DNA from: an uncultured Pelagibacteraceae bacterium
GTDB lineage: Bacteria; Pseudomonadota; Alphaproteobacteria; Pelagibacterales; Pelagibacteraceae
Direction: 5' to 3'
Length of the DNA stretch: 42,965 nucleotides
NCBI GenBank assembly: GCA_902515625.1
Contig: CABXVD010000006.1
Location: forward strand, 1-42,965
Of the stretch, positions 18,054 to 26,321 are shown piece by piece. How positions within the stretch are numbered: position 1 is the stretch's first letter; the number at the start of each line of letters is the position of its first letter. Both the position numbers and the translations under genes were made by a program. The notes beneath the pieces were generated by a model. It worked only from the letters and a program-made list of their open reading frames with translations. It was not told where the DNA came from and ran no database searches.

Positions 18054-18626
18054 CTAGTTTTTACTTTTAATTTTTACTTTCTTTTTATCTTCATACATAA
18101 ATATTTTTGTATCTTTTGTCTGAATATTCATTTCTAGTACATCTGCTATTAAAATATTCTCAGGATTTGTATAAACAATATTTCTAGATATAATCATTAA
18201 GTTTCTTTCAAGTGAAAAATCTAAATATTCTCCAGTTATTTTGTTAGTTAAGTAATTAATTATTACATTTTTGGAAAAGATTGTATCGAAATTTTTTGTA
18301 TTGTATTTTCCATATTCAGAAGTTATCACAACTTTATTTGAGTTTTTAAGATTTATTTCAGCTCTTACATTAGTTAAGTAAATTACATCAGAATTATTAA
18401 TATCTATTTCTCCTGTTGATGCATTGATAATATATTCATTGCCTTTGGCGTCTTTCGATAAATAGCTTACATCCTTAATAGTGTTGGATGAGAAAGATTT
18501 TTCCTCTAAAGAATTAGAATTTATATTATAGGTTTCATTTTTTTTTAAAAAATTTAAATATATAAAGTAACTAACAACTACAAGGATTATTATTAATAAA
18601 AACCCCATAATTTTCTTATTTTTCAT
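18054..18626 (-). CDS. lptC: LPS export system protein LptC-like
   Basis: Single N-terminal TM followed by repetitive OstA-like beta-strands (VRAEINLKNSNKVVITSEYGKYNTKNFDTIFSKNVIINY); position between kdsD and lptB. Confidence 0.75.
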   Translation of the reverse strand: MKNKKIMGFLLIIILVVVSYFIYLNFLKKNETYNINSNSLEEKSFSSNTIKDVSYLSKDAKGNEYIINASTGEIDINNSDVIYLTNVRAEINLKNSNKVVITSEYGKYNTKNFDTIFSKNVIINYLTNKITGEYLDFSLERNLMIISRNIVYTNPENILIADVLEMNIQTKDTKIFMYEDKKKVKIKSKN

Positions 18627-19595
18627 TTATGAAATATTTGACTCTAAAATATTGTGTATGTGGATTACTCCAATAGTTTTGAATTTAAACTTTTTTTCAA
18701 AAACACACAATGAAGTAATTTTTTTGCTATTCATTAAAGATAAAGCTTTGACAGCTAAAGCATCTTTATTAATGCTAATAGGTTTTTTTGTCATAATTTT
18801 ATCTACGGTAATTGATTGTAAATCTAATTTTTTTTGACTGTATCTTCTTATCTGTCCATCTGTGATTATTCCTGTAGTTATTTTTCTTTTATTTCTTGCT
18901 ATCAAAATTCCTAGATTTTTTTTACTCAATATCTTTAGAGCCTCATTCATTTTAATATTTTCATGAACAAAGGGAATTTTGTTTCCGGTCAGCATTATAT
19001 CCTCAACAGTTTTTAATTGTGCACCTAAGCTACCTGAAGGATGCAATTTTTTAAAATCCATTTTACCAAATTTTTTGTAATTCATACTTGCAATCGCCAA
19101 TGCATCTCCCAAAGCCAACTGACTTGTAGTACTAGCTGTTGGAACGATTCCACCTGCCTCTTTAACTTTAGGGGTCAAAAGTTTAATGTCTGACTCCTTA
19201 TATAATATTGAATCTTTTTTGGTTACTATCCCGATTAATATAATTCTATTTCTTTTCGCAAATCGAATAATATTCTTAAGTTCACTAGTTTCACCTGAAT
19301 TACTAATCAAAATCAAGACATCCTTTTTAGAAATCATCCCTAGATCTCCATGTGAAGCTTCACTTGCAGAAAGATTAAACGATGGAGTTCCAACAGAAGC
19401 AAGTGTGGCTGCTATCTTTGATGCAATCAAACCACTTTTTCCAACACCACACAATATGACTTTTGATTGACATTTACTAATTTCAAATACAGCATCATTA
19501 AAAGAATTGTTAATATTTTTTTTTAAATCCTGAAGAGCTTTAATTTCTAGACTAATTACACTTTTAGCTATGTTAATAAATTTTTTTTTAATCAT
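18627..19595 (-). CDS. kdsD: KpsF/GutQ-type arabinose-5-phosphate isomerase (SIS + CBS)
   Basis: VILCGVGKSGLIASKIAATLASVGTPSFNLSASEASHGDLGMI, LISNSGETSEL, tandem CBS C-terminus. Confidence 0.93.
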   Translation of the reverse strand: MIKKKFINIAKSVISLEIKALQDLKKNINNSFNDAVFEISKCQSKVILCGVGKSGLIASKIAATLASVGTPSFNLSASEASHGDLGMISKKDVLILISNSGETSELKNIIRFAKRNRIILIGIVTKKDSILYKESDIKLLTPKVKEAGGIVPTASTTSQLALGDALAIASMNYKKFGKMDFKKLHPSGSLGAQLKTVEDIMLTGNKIPFVHENIKMNEALKILSKKNLGILIARNKRKITTGIITDGQIRRYSQKKLDLQSITVDKIMTKKPISINKDALAVKALSLMNSKKITSLCVFEKKFKFKTIGVIHIHNILESNIS

Positions 19596-20206
19596 TAATG
19601 TGACCAGATATCATCTTTAAAAAGAGCTAGATCTAAATCAACCCTAGTATTTAAAAATTTTATACATTCTCTGTAAAGTTTTATCCTATTTTCTCTCTCT
19701 AATATTTTATCTAGTTCATCATGAATTTTATGTAGGTAAATTACATCATTACTACAATATTTTAATTGTCCTGGAGTAAGTTCTCCTCCAAAATCTGAAG
19801 TCTGAAATTGCTTGCTGACATCTACATTAGCAAATTCTTTTATAAGAGTTTTTAAAGAATGAGAGTCCGTAAAAGTACGTGCTAGCTTTGATTTAAGTTT
19901 GCTGCATTCTATATTTTTAACATCTGTTTTTAAATAATATTTAATATGAGCTAAATCTGCCCTAGCAAAGTGAAAGAGTTTTTTGATATTTTCGTCACTC
20001 AATATTTTTACCAAATTTGGTGCTAGATAACTTTTTCTGTCTAATTGAACTATATGGGCATCTAAATTACCAGTAGATATTTGAATTAAACATAAAGGAT
20101 CACGTCTGACATTAAGACCCATAAACTCACCATCAACTGCTATTATATTGCCTAATTTCAAATCATCTGGTAGATCATTTTTGTGAAGTTGAATATTATT
20201 GCTCAT
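19595..20206 (-). CDS. rnd: Ribonuclease D-like 3'-5' exonuclease without HRDC domain
   Basis: IAVDGEFMGLNVRRDPLCLIQIST, FHFARADLAHI, YCSNDVIYLHKIHDEL (DEDD fold); 203 aa. Confidence 0.9.
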   Translation of the reverse strand: MSNNIQLHKNDLPDDLKLGNIIAVDGEFMGLNVRRDPLCLIQISTGNLDAHIVQLDRKSYLAPNLVKILSDENIKKLFHFARADLAHIKYYLKTDVKNIECSKLKSKLARTFTDSHSLKTLIKEFANVDVSKQFQTSDFGGELTPGQLKYCSNDVIYLHKIHDELDKILERENRIKLYRECIKFLNTRVDLDLALFKDDIWSH

Positions 20207-20222
20207 CTTTAAATATATATAT

Positions 20223-21209
20223 ATGAAAGCAAAGAATTGTCTAATTTTCGGTGGTAGTGGTCAAATTGGTCGTAACCTCATTAGAAAACTCACTAAGAAT
20301 AACTTTAAGGTTACTGTAGTAACTAGAAATATCCATCAAAAAAGTTACATTATTAAAACTCAAGCAAATGTTGGCTATATAGACATTGTTGAGTCTAATA
20401 TATTTGATGAAAAAAAGATAAGAGAGCTTTTTAAGAAATCTGACATTTGTGTCAATTTAGTTGGTATTTTGTTTGAAAAAAAAAATGGGAACTCGTTCAA
20501 AAATATTCATACAGCTTTTCCTTCACTGTTAGCAAAACTTTCCAAAGAATATAACCTAAAGCATTTTATTCATTTATCAGCTTTAGGTATAAATGAGGCC
20601 AAAGACTCAGCTTATGCAACTAGTAAGGTTGAGGGTGAAAATATGATCTTAAAAAATTTTCCACTTGCAACAATATTAAGACCATCTGTAGTTTATTCTG
20701 TAGATGATAATTTTACTACAAATTTTATGACACTTTTAAACAGATTACCTTTTTTCCCTTTATATTACGGTGGTAACACAAAGTTTTCTCCAATTCATTG
20801 TTCTGATTTGACAGACACTATTTATCATGTAATTTCGAACAATATTTATTCTAAAATTATTGAATGTGTAGGCCCAGAAGTTTTTACTTTCAAAGAAATA
20901 ATAATGAAATTGCTAGATTTGATTGGCAAAAAAAGGATTTTATTGCCTATGCCCTTACCTATTGCTGAAATTTCTGCAAGAATATTTGAAATAATGCCAA
21001 AACCCCTGCTTACAAGGGATCAATTAAAACTTCTAAAATACAACAATATTTCATCAGGAAAATATAAAACAAATGCAGATATTGGTGTGCCAAATGTAAG
21101 GCGTTTTGATGAGGAAGTTAAAAAATATTGCTATATGTGGAGAGAGGGTGGACAATTTTCTACAGAAAAATATAATTCTGAAAAAAGATCAGATGTTAAC
21201 ATTAGTTAA
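20223..21209 (+). CDS. NAD-dependent epimerase, complex I NDUFA9-like family
   Basis: LIFGGSGQIGRNLIRKL Rossmann motif, HLSALGINEAKDSAYATSKVEGE, ATILRPSVVY. ATG 20223 preferred over 20199, which would overlap rnd. Confidence 0.88.
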   Translation: MKAKNCLIFGGSGQIGRNLIRKLTKNNFKVTVVTRNIHQKSYIIKTQANVGYIDIVESNIFDEKKIRELFKKSDICVNLVGILFEKKNGNSFKNIHTAFPSLLAKLSKEYNLKHFIHLSALGINEAKDSAYATSKVEGENMILKNFPLATILRPSVVYSVDDNFTTNFMTLLNRLPFFPLYYGGNTKFSPIHCSDLTDTIYHVISNNIYSKIIECVGPEVFTFKEIIMKLLDLIGKKRILLPMPLPIAEISARIFEIMPKPLLTRDQLKLLKYNNISSGKYKTNADIGVPNVRRFDEEVKKYCYMWREGGQFSTEKYNSEKRSDVNIS

Positions 21210-21212
21210 AAT

Positions 21213-21707
21213 CTAAGCTGTTTGTATTTTCTTTTCTATGAGTTCAGCCACCTCTTCTTTATCAGTTGTTTCTTCTTTTTTACCTTTTGGCTGATATGCA
21301 TAAAGGAGATGTAATTTACAATATGAAAAATCTTTTAGGGAGGACCTTCCACAAAAATAAAAAGATTTCTCATCTGGATGACCAATGGGCCATTTGCATG
21401 AGCTTTCATCTAACTCCTCTAATTGTTTTGGATTTTCTGGTTCAAAGTCTTTTTCAATTATTAGAGATTTGAATTTACTTTTACGTCCTCTTTTGTTTCT
21501 TATGTTTTTTTCTTCCAAGGAATTTTCAAAATTTTGATTTGAGGTAGCCGCTCTAGTTTTAATTTTTGCGGACAAGTTAAGCCTATGAGCTTTCCCTATC
21601 ACTGCATTTCTACTAATTCCGCCAATAATTTCTGCAATTTGACTTGCAGTACTGCCTTTACCCCAAAGTTCTTTTAATTTTGCAACTTTTTCATCTGTCC
21701 AGCTCAT
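21213..21707 (-). CDS. gcrA: GcrA family cell-cycle regulator
   Basis: MSWTDEKVAKLKELWGKGSTASQIAEIIGGISRNAVIGKAHRLNLS and C-terminal CKWPIGHPDEKSFYFCGR. Confidence 0.94.
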   Translation of the reverse strand: MSWTDEKVAKLKELWGKGSTASQIAEIIGGISRNAVIGKAHRLNLSAKIKTRAATSNQNFENSLEEKNIRNKRGRKSKFKSLIIEKDFEPENPKQLEELDESSCKWPIGHPDEKSFYFCGRSSLKDFSYCKLHLLYAYQPKGKKEETTDKEEVAELIEKKIQTA

Positions 21708-21879
21708 ATATCAATATCTAGTATTAAACTTTTTAATAATAACAATATACTGATATTAAATTTAATTAAACAATCAAAATATCTGAGTTATCAACACTTA
21801 TTAGTTCAACTTATTAGATATGCACTTTCAATCATAGCTTGTATCTAATAATTAAAATTTATAAAAACAAATTAAATTT

Positions 21880-23046
21880 ATGAGCTATTTAGCAAAAAAC
21901 TATAATCGAAAAAAAATTTCCTTTAAGTATGGTAAAGGAAGTTATTTGTTCTCTACTGATAACAAAAAATATTTAGATTTTGTTCAAGGTATCGCTGTAA
22001 ACTCCTTAGGTCACGCACACCCAAGACTCACAAAAACGATTAATTCTCAGGCAAAAAAATTATGGCATGTTTCAAATGCTTTTCAAATTCCAGAAGGAGA
22101 AAAGTTAGCTAGAAAATTGTGTAAAAAAACTTTTGCTGATTATGTGATGTTTCAAAATAGTGGTGCTGAAGCTACTGAGGCTGCAATAAAAGTTGCTAGA
22201 AGATATTTCTACTCAATTGGTAAAATTAATAAAAACAAAATATTATGTGTTAGAAATTCCTTTCATGGAAGAACTTTGGCTGCAATTTATGCAAGTGGAT
22301 CAAAGAAAATGACAGAGGGGTTTGGCCCAAAAGTAAGTGGATTTGATCATTTTGTATTTGGAGACCACAAGTCTTTAAAGAAAAAAATCACCAAAAATAC
22401 AGCTGCTATAATGGTAGAAACGATTATGGGTGAGGGAGGAATTAAAGTAATACCTGATTGGTGTTTAATAGAACTGAGAAAGTTATGTAATCAAAAAAAG
22501 ATATTACTAATTTTAGATGAGGTTCAGTGTGGAATAGCAAGATCAGGTGACTTTTTTGCATTTGAAAAATCTAAAGTAAAGCCAGATATTGTTCCCATTG
22601 CAAAAGGAATTGGAGGTGGATTTCCTATTGGAGCAGTTTTAATGAATAAGAAAGTAGCTGCTGGAATGACACCAGGAACACATGGATCAACGTTTGGCGG
22701 CAATCCATTAGCTATGGCTGTTGGCAATACAGTAATGGATATTGTTTCAGATAAAAAATTTTTAAAAAATGTTAAAAGTATTTCTAAATATTTTTTATTA
22801 GAATTGAATAATTTAAAGAATATTTATCCAAATATAATAAAAAATATAAGAGGCAAAGGACTCCTAATTGGTATTCAACTACATACAGATCAGACAAAAT
22901 TTATAAAAAAACTCATGGATAATAATTTATTAACTATACGTGCAGCAGAAAATGTTGTCAGAATTTTACCTCCACTGAATGTAAAAAAAAACGAAGTTAA
23001 TCAAGCTTTAAAAATAATAAATAAAGTTTGCAAGGAATTAAATTAA
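21880..23046 (+). CDS. argD: Acetylornithine aminotransferase
   Basis: FVQGIAVNSLGHAHPRL, NSGAEATEAAIKVARRYF, ILDEVQCGIARSG; followed by argF. Confidence 0.94.
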   Translation: MSYLAKNYNRKKISFKYGKGSYLFSTDNKKYLDFVQGIAVNSLGHAHPRLTKTINSQAKKLWHVSNAFQIPEGEKLARKLCKKTFADYVMFQNSGAEATEAAIKVARRYFYSIGKINKNKILCVRNSFHGRTLAAIYASGSKKMTEGFGPKVSGFDHFVFGDHKSLKKKITKNTAAIMVETIMGEGGIKVIPDWCLIELRKLCNQKKILLILDEVQCGIARSGDFFAFEKSKVKPDIVPIAKGIGGGFPIGAVLMNKKVAAGMTPGTHGSTFGGNPLAMAVGNTVMDIVSDKKFLKNVKSISKYFLLELNNLKNIYPNIIKNIRGKGLLIGIQLHTDQTKFIKKLMDNNLLTIRAAENVVRILPPLNVKKNEVNQALKIINKVCKELN

Positions 23047-23047
23047 A

Positions 23048-23977
23048 ATGAAACACTTTATTAATTTAAAAGATATTCCATCTAGAGATTTAAAAAGAAT
23101 AATTATAGATGCAAAAAGAAGAAAAAAATTAAGAAAAAAACTAAGTACACTTGAAGTCGATAAAGGCGCCCCTTTGAGAGGAAAGTTGCTTATCCAAATG
23201 TTTGAAAAGTCAAGTTTAAGAACTAGACTAAGCTTTTATCTAGCAATCAAACAACTTGGAGGAGGCACTTTAACTCTTAGACCCAATGAGCTTCATCTTG
23301 GGCAGGGTGGTGAAAGCATTGCAGATACTGCAAAAATTCTCTCAACTTATGGTGATGGATTTATGCTTAGAACTGACAGTGATAAAAAGGTTGAAAATTT
23401 TAAAAAATATCTTTCAATTCCAGTAATAAACGGTCTAAGTCCATCATCTCATCCAACACAGGTTTTATCTGATGTATTTACAGTTGAAGAAATAAAGAAA
23501 AAATCCATTTCGAAATTGAGTATTTGTTGGATTGGAGATTCTAATAATGTTTTAGATAGTCTTATCGCAGCATCAGTTAAATTTTCATTTAAACTGAGTA
23601 TAGGCTGTCCAAGAAAATTCGAACCTGGCACAAAAGTAAGAAACTGGGTTAAAAAAAATAAAAAAGAAATTTTTATTTACAACGATCCAAAAAAAGCAGT
23701 TTTAAATGCAGATGTAATTTTTTCAGATAAAGTTATTTCTTTGAATGATAAAGTTAATAAGAAGAAAAAAATATCTCAATTTAAAAAATTTAAAATTGAC
23801 AAAAAACTTATGAGGTATGCAAAAAAAGATTGTATTTTCTTACATTGTCTTCCAAGAGGCAACGAGGTAACTGACGAAATTTTTTTAGGAAAAAAATCCC
23901 ATGTTTGGCAACAAGCTCTAAATAGAGTTCATGTTCAAAAAAGTATTTTATTATATTGTTTTGGAAAACTAAGGTAA
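23048..23977 (+). CDS. argF: Ornithine carbamoyltransferase
   Basis: FEKSSLRTRLSFYLAIKQLGG, HPTQVLSDVFTVEE, HCLPRGNEVTDEIF. Confidence 0.95.
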   Translation: MKHFINLKDIPSRDLKRIIIDAKRRKKLRKKLSTLEVDKGAPLRGKLLIQMFEKSSLRTRLSFYLAIKQLGGGTLTLRPNELHLGQGGESIADTAKILSTYGDGFMLRTDSDKKVENFKKYLSIPVINGLSPSSHPTQVLSDVFTVEEIKKKSISKLSICWIGDSNNVLDSLIAASVKFSFKLSIGCPRKFEPGTKVRNWVKKNKKEIFIYNDPKKAVLNADVIFSDKVISLNDKVNKKKKISQFKKFKIDKKLMRYAKKDCIFLHCLPRGNEVTDEIFLGKKSHVWQQALNRVHVQKSILLYCFGKLR

Positions 23978-24508
23978 TGCTATAGGATTATCTGAGTTTT
24001 GGTTTAGATATTTAATTACAGAAGCTCTATCTTTTTCTTTTCTCAATCCAGCAAAAGCCATCTTGGTTCCTTTGATCCATTTGGCAGGTTTGATTAAATA
24101 ACCGTTAAGTTCTTCAATAGTCCACTCTTTATCGTAAGAAGCTAATGCCTTCGAATATTTGTAGTCTTCAACTATACCAATTTTTCTTCCAACAACATTA
24201 TACAAAGCAGGACCAATATTATTTTTTCCATCTTTAACAATGGAGTGACATGCAGCACATTTCTTAAAAACTTTCTCTCCGTGGGTTAGATCACCCATTG
24301 CCATTAACGCATCAATATCAATTTTTTCTTCTACACTAGCCTCTGTTGAAGATGAAACTGTTTTTGCCTCTTCTACATCTACCGCATAACCTGGAGTTTT
24401 TGGTTTTTCTACATGAAAAATGACATCTGATAATTTTCCAATACCTATAACTAAAAGTGCAACCATTAAAACTGCAGCAACTATTTTATTTATTTCAAAA
24501 GAGTCCAT
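23969..24508 (-). CDS. Membrane-anchored class I cytochrome c
   Basis: N-terminal TM, CAACHS heme site, GPALYNVVGRKIG, GTKMAFAGL. Start at M of MDSFEINK (24508) preferred over 24538. Confidence 0.88.
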   Translation of the reverse strand: MDSFEINKIVAAVLMVALLVIGIGKLSDVIFHVEKPKTPGYAVDVEEAKTVSSSTEASVEEKIDIDALMAMGDLTHGEKVFKKCAACHSIVKDGKNNIGPALYNVVGRKIGIVEDYKYSKALASYDKEWTIEELNGYLIKPAKWIKGTKMAFAGLRKEKDRASVIKYLNQNSDNPIALP

Positions 24509-24618
24509 TTTTATTAAATAATTTTGAACATATATCATGATAAATTAAAAATTTATCAAAATTATGTGTATAAATTTGCCTCTATTTGTATTTAATAGGT
24601 ATAATTAATTCAGTAATT

Positions 24619-25353
24619 ATGAAAACTTTGGTCATTATACCATCAAGATTAGGAGCAACCAGATTACCAGGAAAACCTTTATTAAAAATTAATAATAGAT
24701 CAATTATCTCGCACGTATTCAAAAGAGCCCAAGATGCTAATATTGGTGATGTAATAGTAGCAACTGAAAATATTGAAATTGTTGATGACGTAACTATGAA
24801 TGGAGGCAGAGCCATTTTAACTAGCAATAATCACAAAACTGGTACTGACAGAATATATGAAGCTTTCAAAAAAATGAATTTAAATGATATTGATTTAATA
24901 ATGAACTTACAAGGAGACGAGCCAGCAATTAATATAGAAGATATAGTGAGTTTAAACGATAAAATGATTAACTACCAATCAAAAATTGGGACACTTGCTG
25001 CAAAAATGGAAAATGAAAAAGATTTTCAAAATGAAAATATAGTTAAAGTTCAAACAAAATCTAATCTTCAAAAAGAATCTTTTTCTGAAGCAGAAGCATT
25101 TTCAAGGACATCTAAGGAATTAGAAAACGTTTATCATCACATTGGTATTTATTGTTATTCTACTGAAACTCTCAAAAAATTTGTTGAATTAAATCAGACT
25201 AAAAATGAAATTGAGCAAAGACTAGAACAACTAAGAGCACTAGATAATAAAATCAAGATAAATGTTGCCTTAGCTAAATCACCTCCAATAGGAGTAGACA
25301 CTGAACAAGATTATATAGCCTTAAAAAAAATTATGGAATATAAAGTTTCATGA
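24619..25353 (+). CDS. kdsB: 3-deoxy-manno-octulosonate cytidylyltransferase
   Basis: VIIPSRLGATRLPGKPLLKI, HKTGTDRIYEA, NLQGDEPAI, HIGIYCYSTETLKKFV. Confidence 0.95.
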   Translation: MKTLVIIPSRLGATRLPGKPLLKINNRSIISHVFKRAQDANIGDVIVATENIEIVDDVTMNGGRAILTSNNHKTGTDRIYEAFKKMNLNDIDLIMNLQGDEPAINIEDIVSLNDKMINYQSKIGTLAAKMENEKDFQNENIVKVQTKSNLQKESFSEAEAFSRTSKELENVYHHIGIYCYSTETLKKFVELNQTKNEIEQRLEQLRALDNKIKINVALAKSPPIGVDTEQDYIALKKIMEYKVS

Positions 25354-26183
25354 GTAGAATTTATTTTCAGGGTACATTTGGTGCATATTCCCACCTCGCA
25401 GCTTTATCGGTTGATCCAAATGCTGAAATTATACCCTGTAAAACTTTTGATGAGTGTTTTAGTAAGGCTTCACTTGAACCAGAAAACAAAATAATTATTC
25501 CTGAGTCTAATAGAATAACAGGGAACATTGGAATTGAGTATTTGATATTTAAACATAGATTAAATATTTATATGGAGCATTTTCAAAAAATAGAACATAA
25601 TTTATTAGGTCAACCAGGGTCAAAATTAAAAGATATTAAAGAAGTATACTCTCATGCTCAGGGGCTATCTCAATGTTCACAATTTATAAAGGAAAATAAT
25701 TTAATAGAACATATTAGAGCAGATACTGCTGGCTCTGCTGAAATGATTTCAAAAACTAAAAATGTTAAGCAAGCTGCGATAGCTTCATCTTTAAGTGCTG
25801 AAATTTATGGGCTAGAGGTAATAAAAAAAAATATTGAAAATGAGAATGGAAACTTAACAAGATTTTTAGTAATGGGTAAAAATATTTCCCAGCCTGAGTT
25901 TAAAGACAAAAATTATATTACGTCTTTTTTATTTAAACTCAAAAGTAAACCAGCTGCTCTCTATCAATCACTAGGAGGTTTTGCAATTAATGGAGTAAAT
26001 TTAACTAAACTTCAGAGCTATCCTGAAAAAAATACATTCGATTCTTATTTTTTCTTATGTGACCTAGATGGACATATTGAAGATAAAAAAGTTCAAAAAT
26101 CTTTAGAGGAACTTGGTCTTCATTGTGAAGATTTTCACGTCTTAGGTGTTTTTGAAGCAGATAAGTTAAGAGAAAATAAGTAA
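25350..26183 (+). CDS. pheA: Prephenate dehydratase
   Basis: IYFQGTFGAYSHLAAL, IPESNRITGNIG, C-terminal ACT domain (LGGFAINGVNLTKLQSYPEKNTFDSYFFLCDLDGH). Confidence 0.92.
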   Translation: MSRIYFQGTFGAYSHLAALSVDPNAEIIPCKTFDECFSKASLEPENKIIIPESNRITGNIGIEYLIFKHRLNIYMEHFQKIEHNLLGQPGSKLKDIKEVYSHAQGLSQCSQFIKENNLIEHIRADTAGSAEMISKTKNVKQAAIASSLSAEIYGLEVIKKNIENENGNLTRFLVMGKNISQPEFKDKNYITSFLFKLKSKPAALYQSLGGFAINGVNLTKLQSYPEKNTFDSYFFLCDLDGHIEDKKVQKSLEELGLHCEDFHVLGVFEADKLRENK

Positions 26184-26193
26184 TAATCTTTTC

Positions 26194-26223
26194 TTGTAGA
26201 TTAGAAAATATAACTGCTATAAT
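26194..26223 (+). promoter_or_regulatory. Sigma70-type promoter of ffs
   Basis: TTGTAG (26194-26199), 18-nt spacer, TATAAT (26218-26223), about 7 nt before the ffs 5' end. Confidence 0.6.
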
Positions 26224-26229
26224 ACTTTT

Positions 26230-26313
26230 GGAGGCTAGAGGTGGATGCTGCTTGAACCCGACCAGATCTTAACGGAAGCAGTCGTAGAGACAGTTATTCA
26301 GGTTCTAGTCTCC
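26230..26313 (+). ncRNA. ffs: Signal recognition particle RNA (4.5S, small type)
   Basis: Ends pair ggaggctaga/tctagtctcc (one wobble); core CCAGATCTTAACGGAAGCAGTCGTAGAGA matches the SRP domain IV GGAAGCAG signature with a UAAC (URRC-type) tetraloop; lies just before dnaX. Confidence 0.9.
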
Positions 26314-26321
26314 TAACATAT

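Noticed and set aside
20476-20485. A10 run in the NDUFA9-like gene as a recoding site
   Set aside because: No domain-boundary logic or known precedent; such runs are expected by chance in an AT-rich genome.
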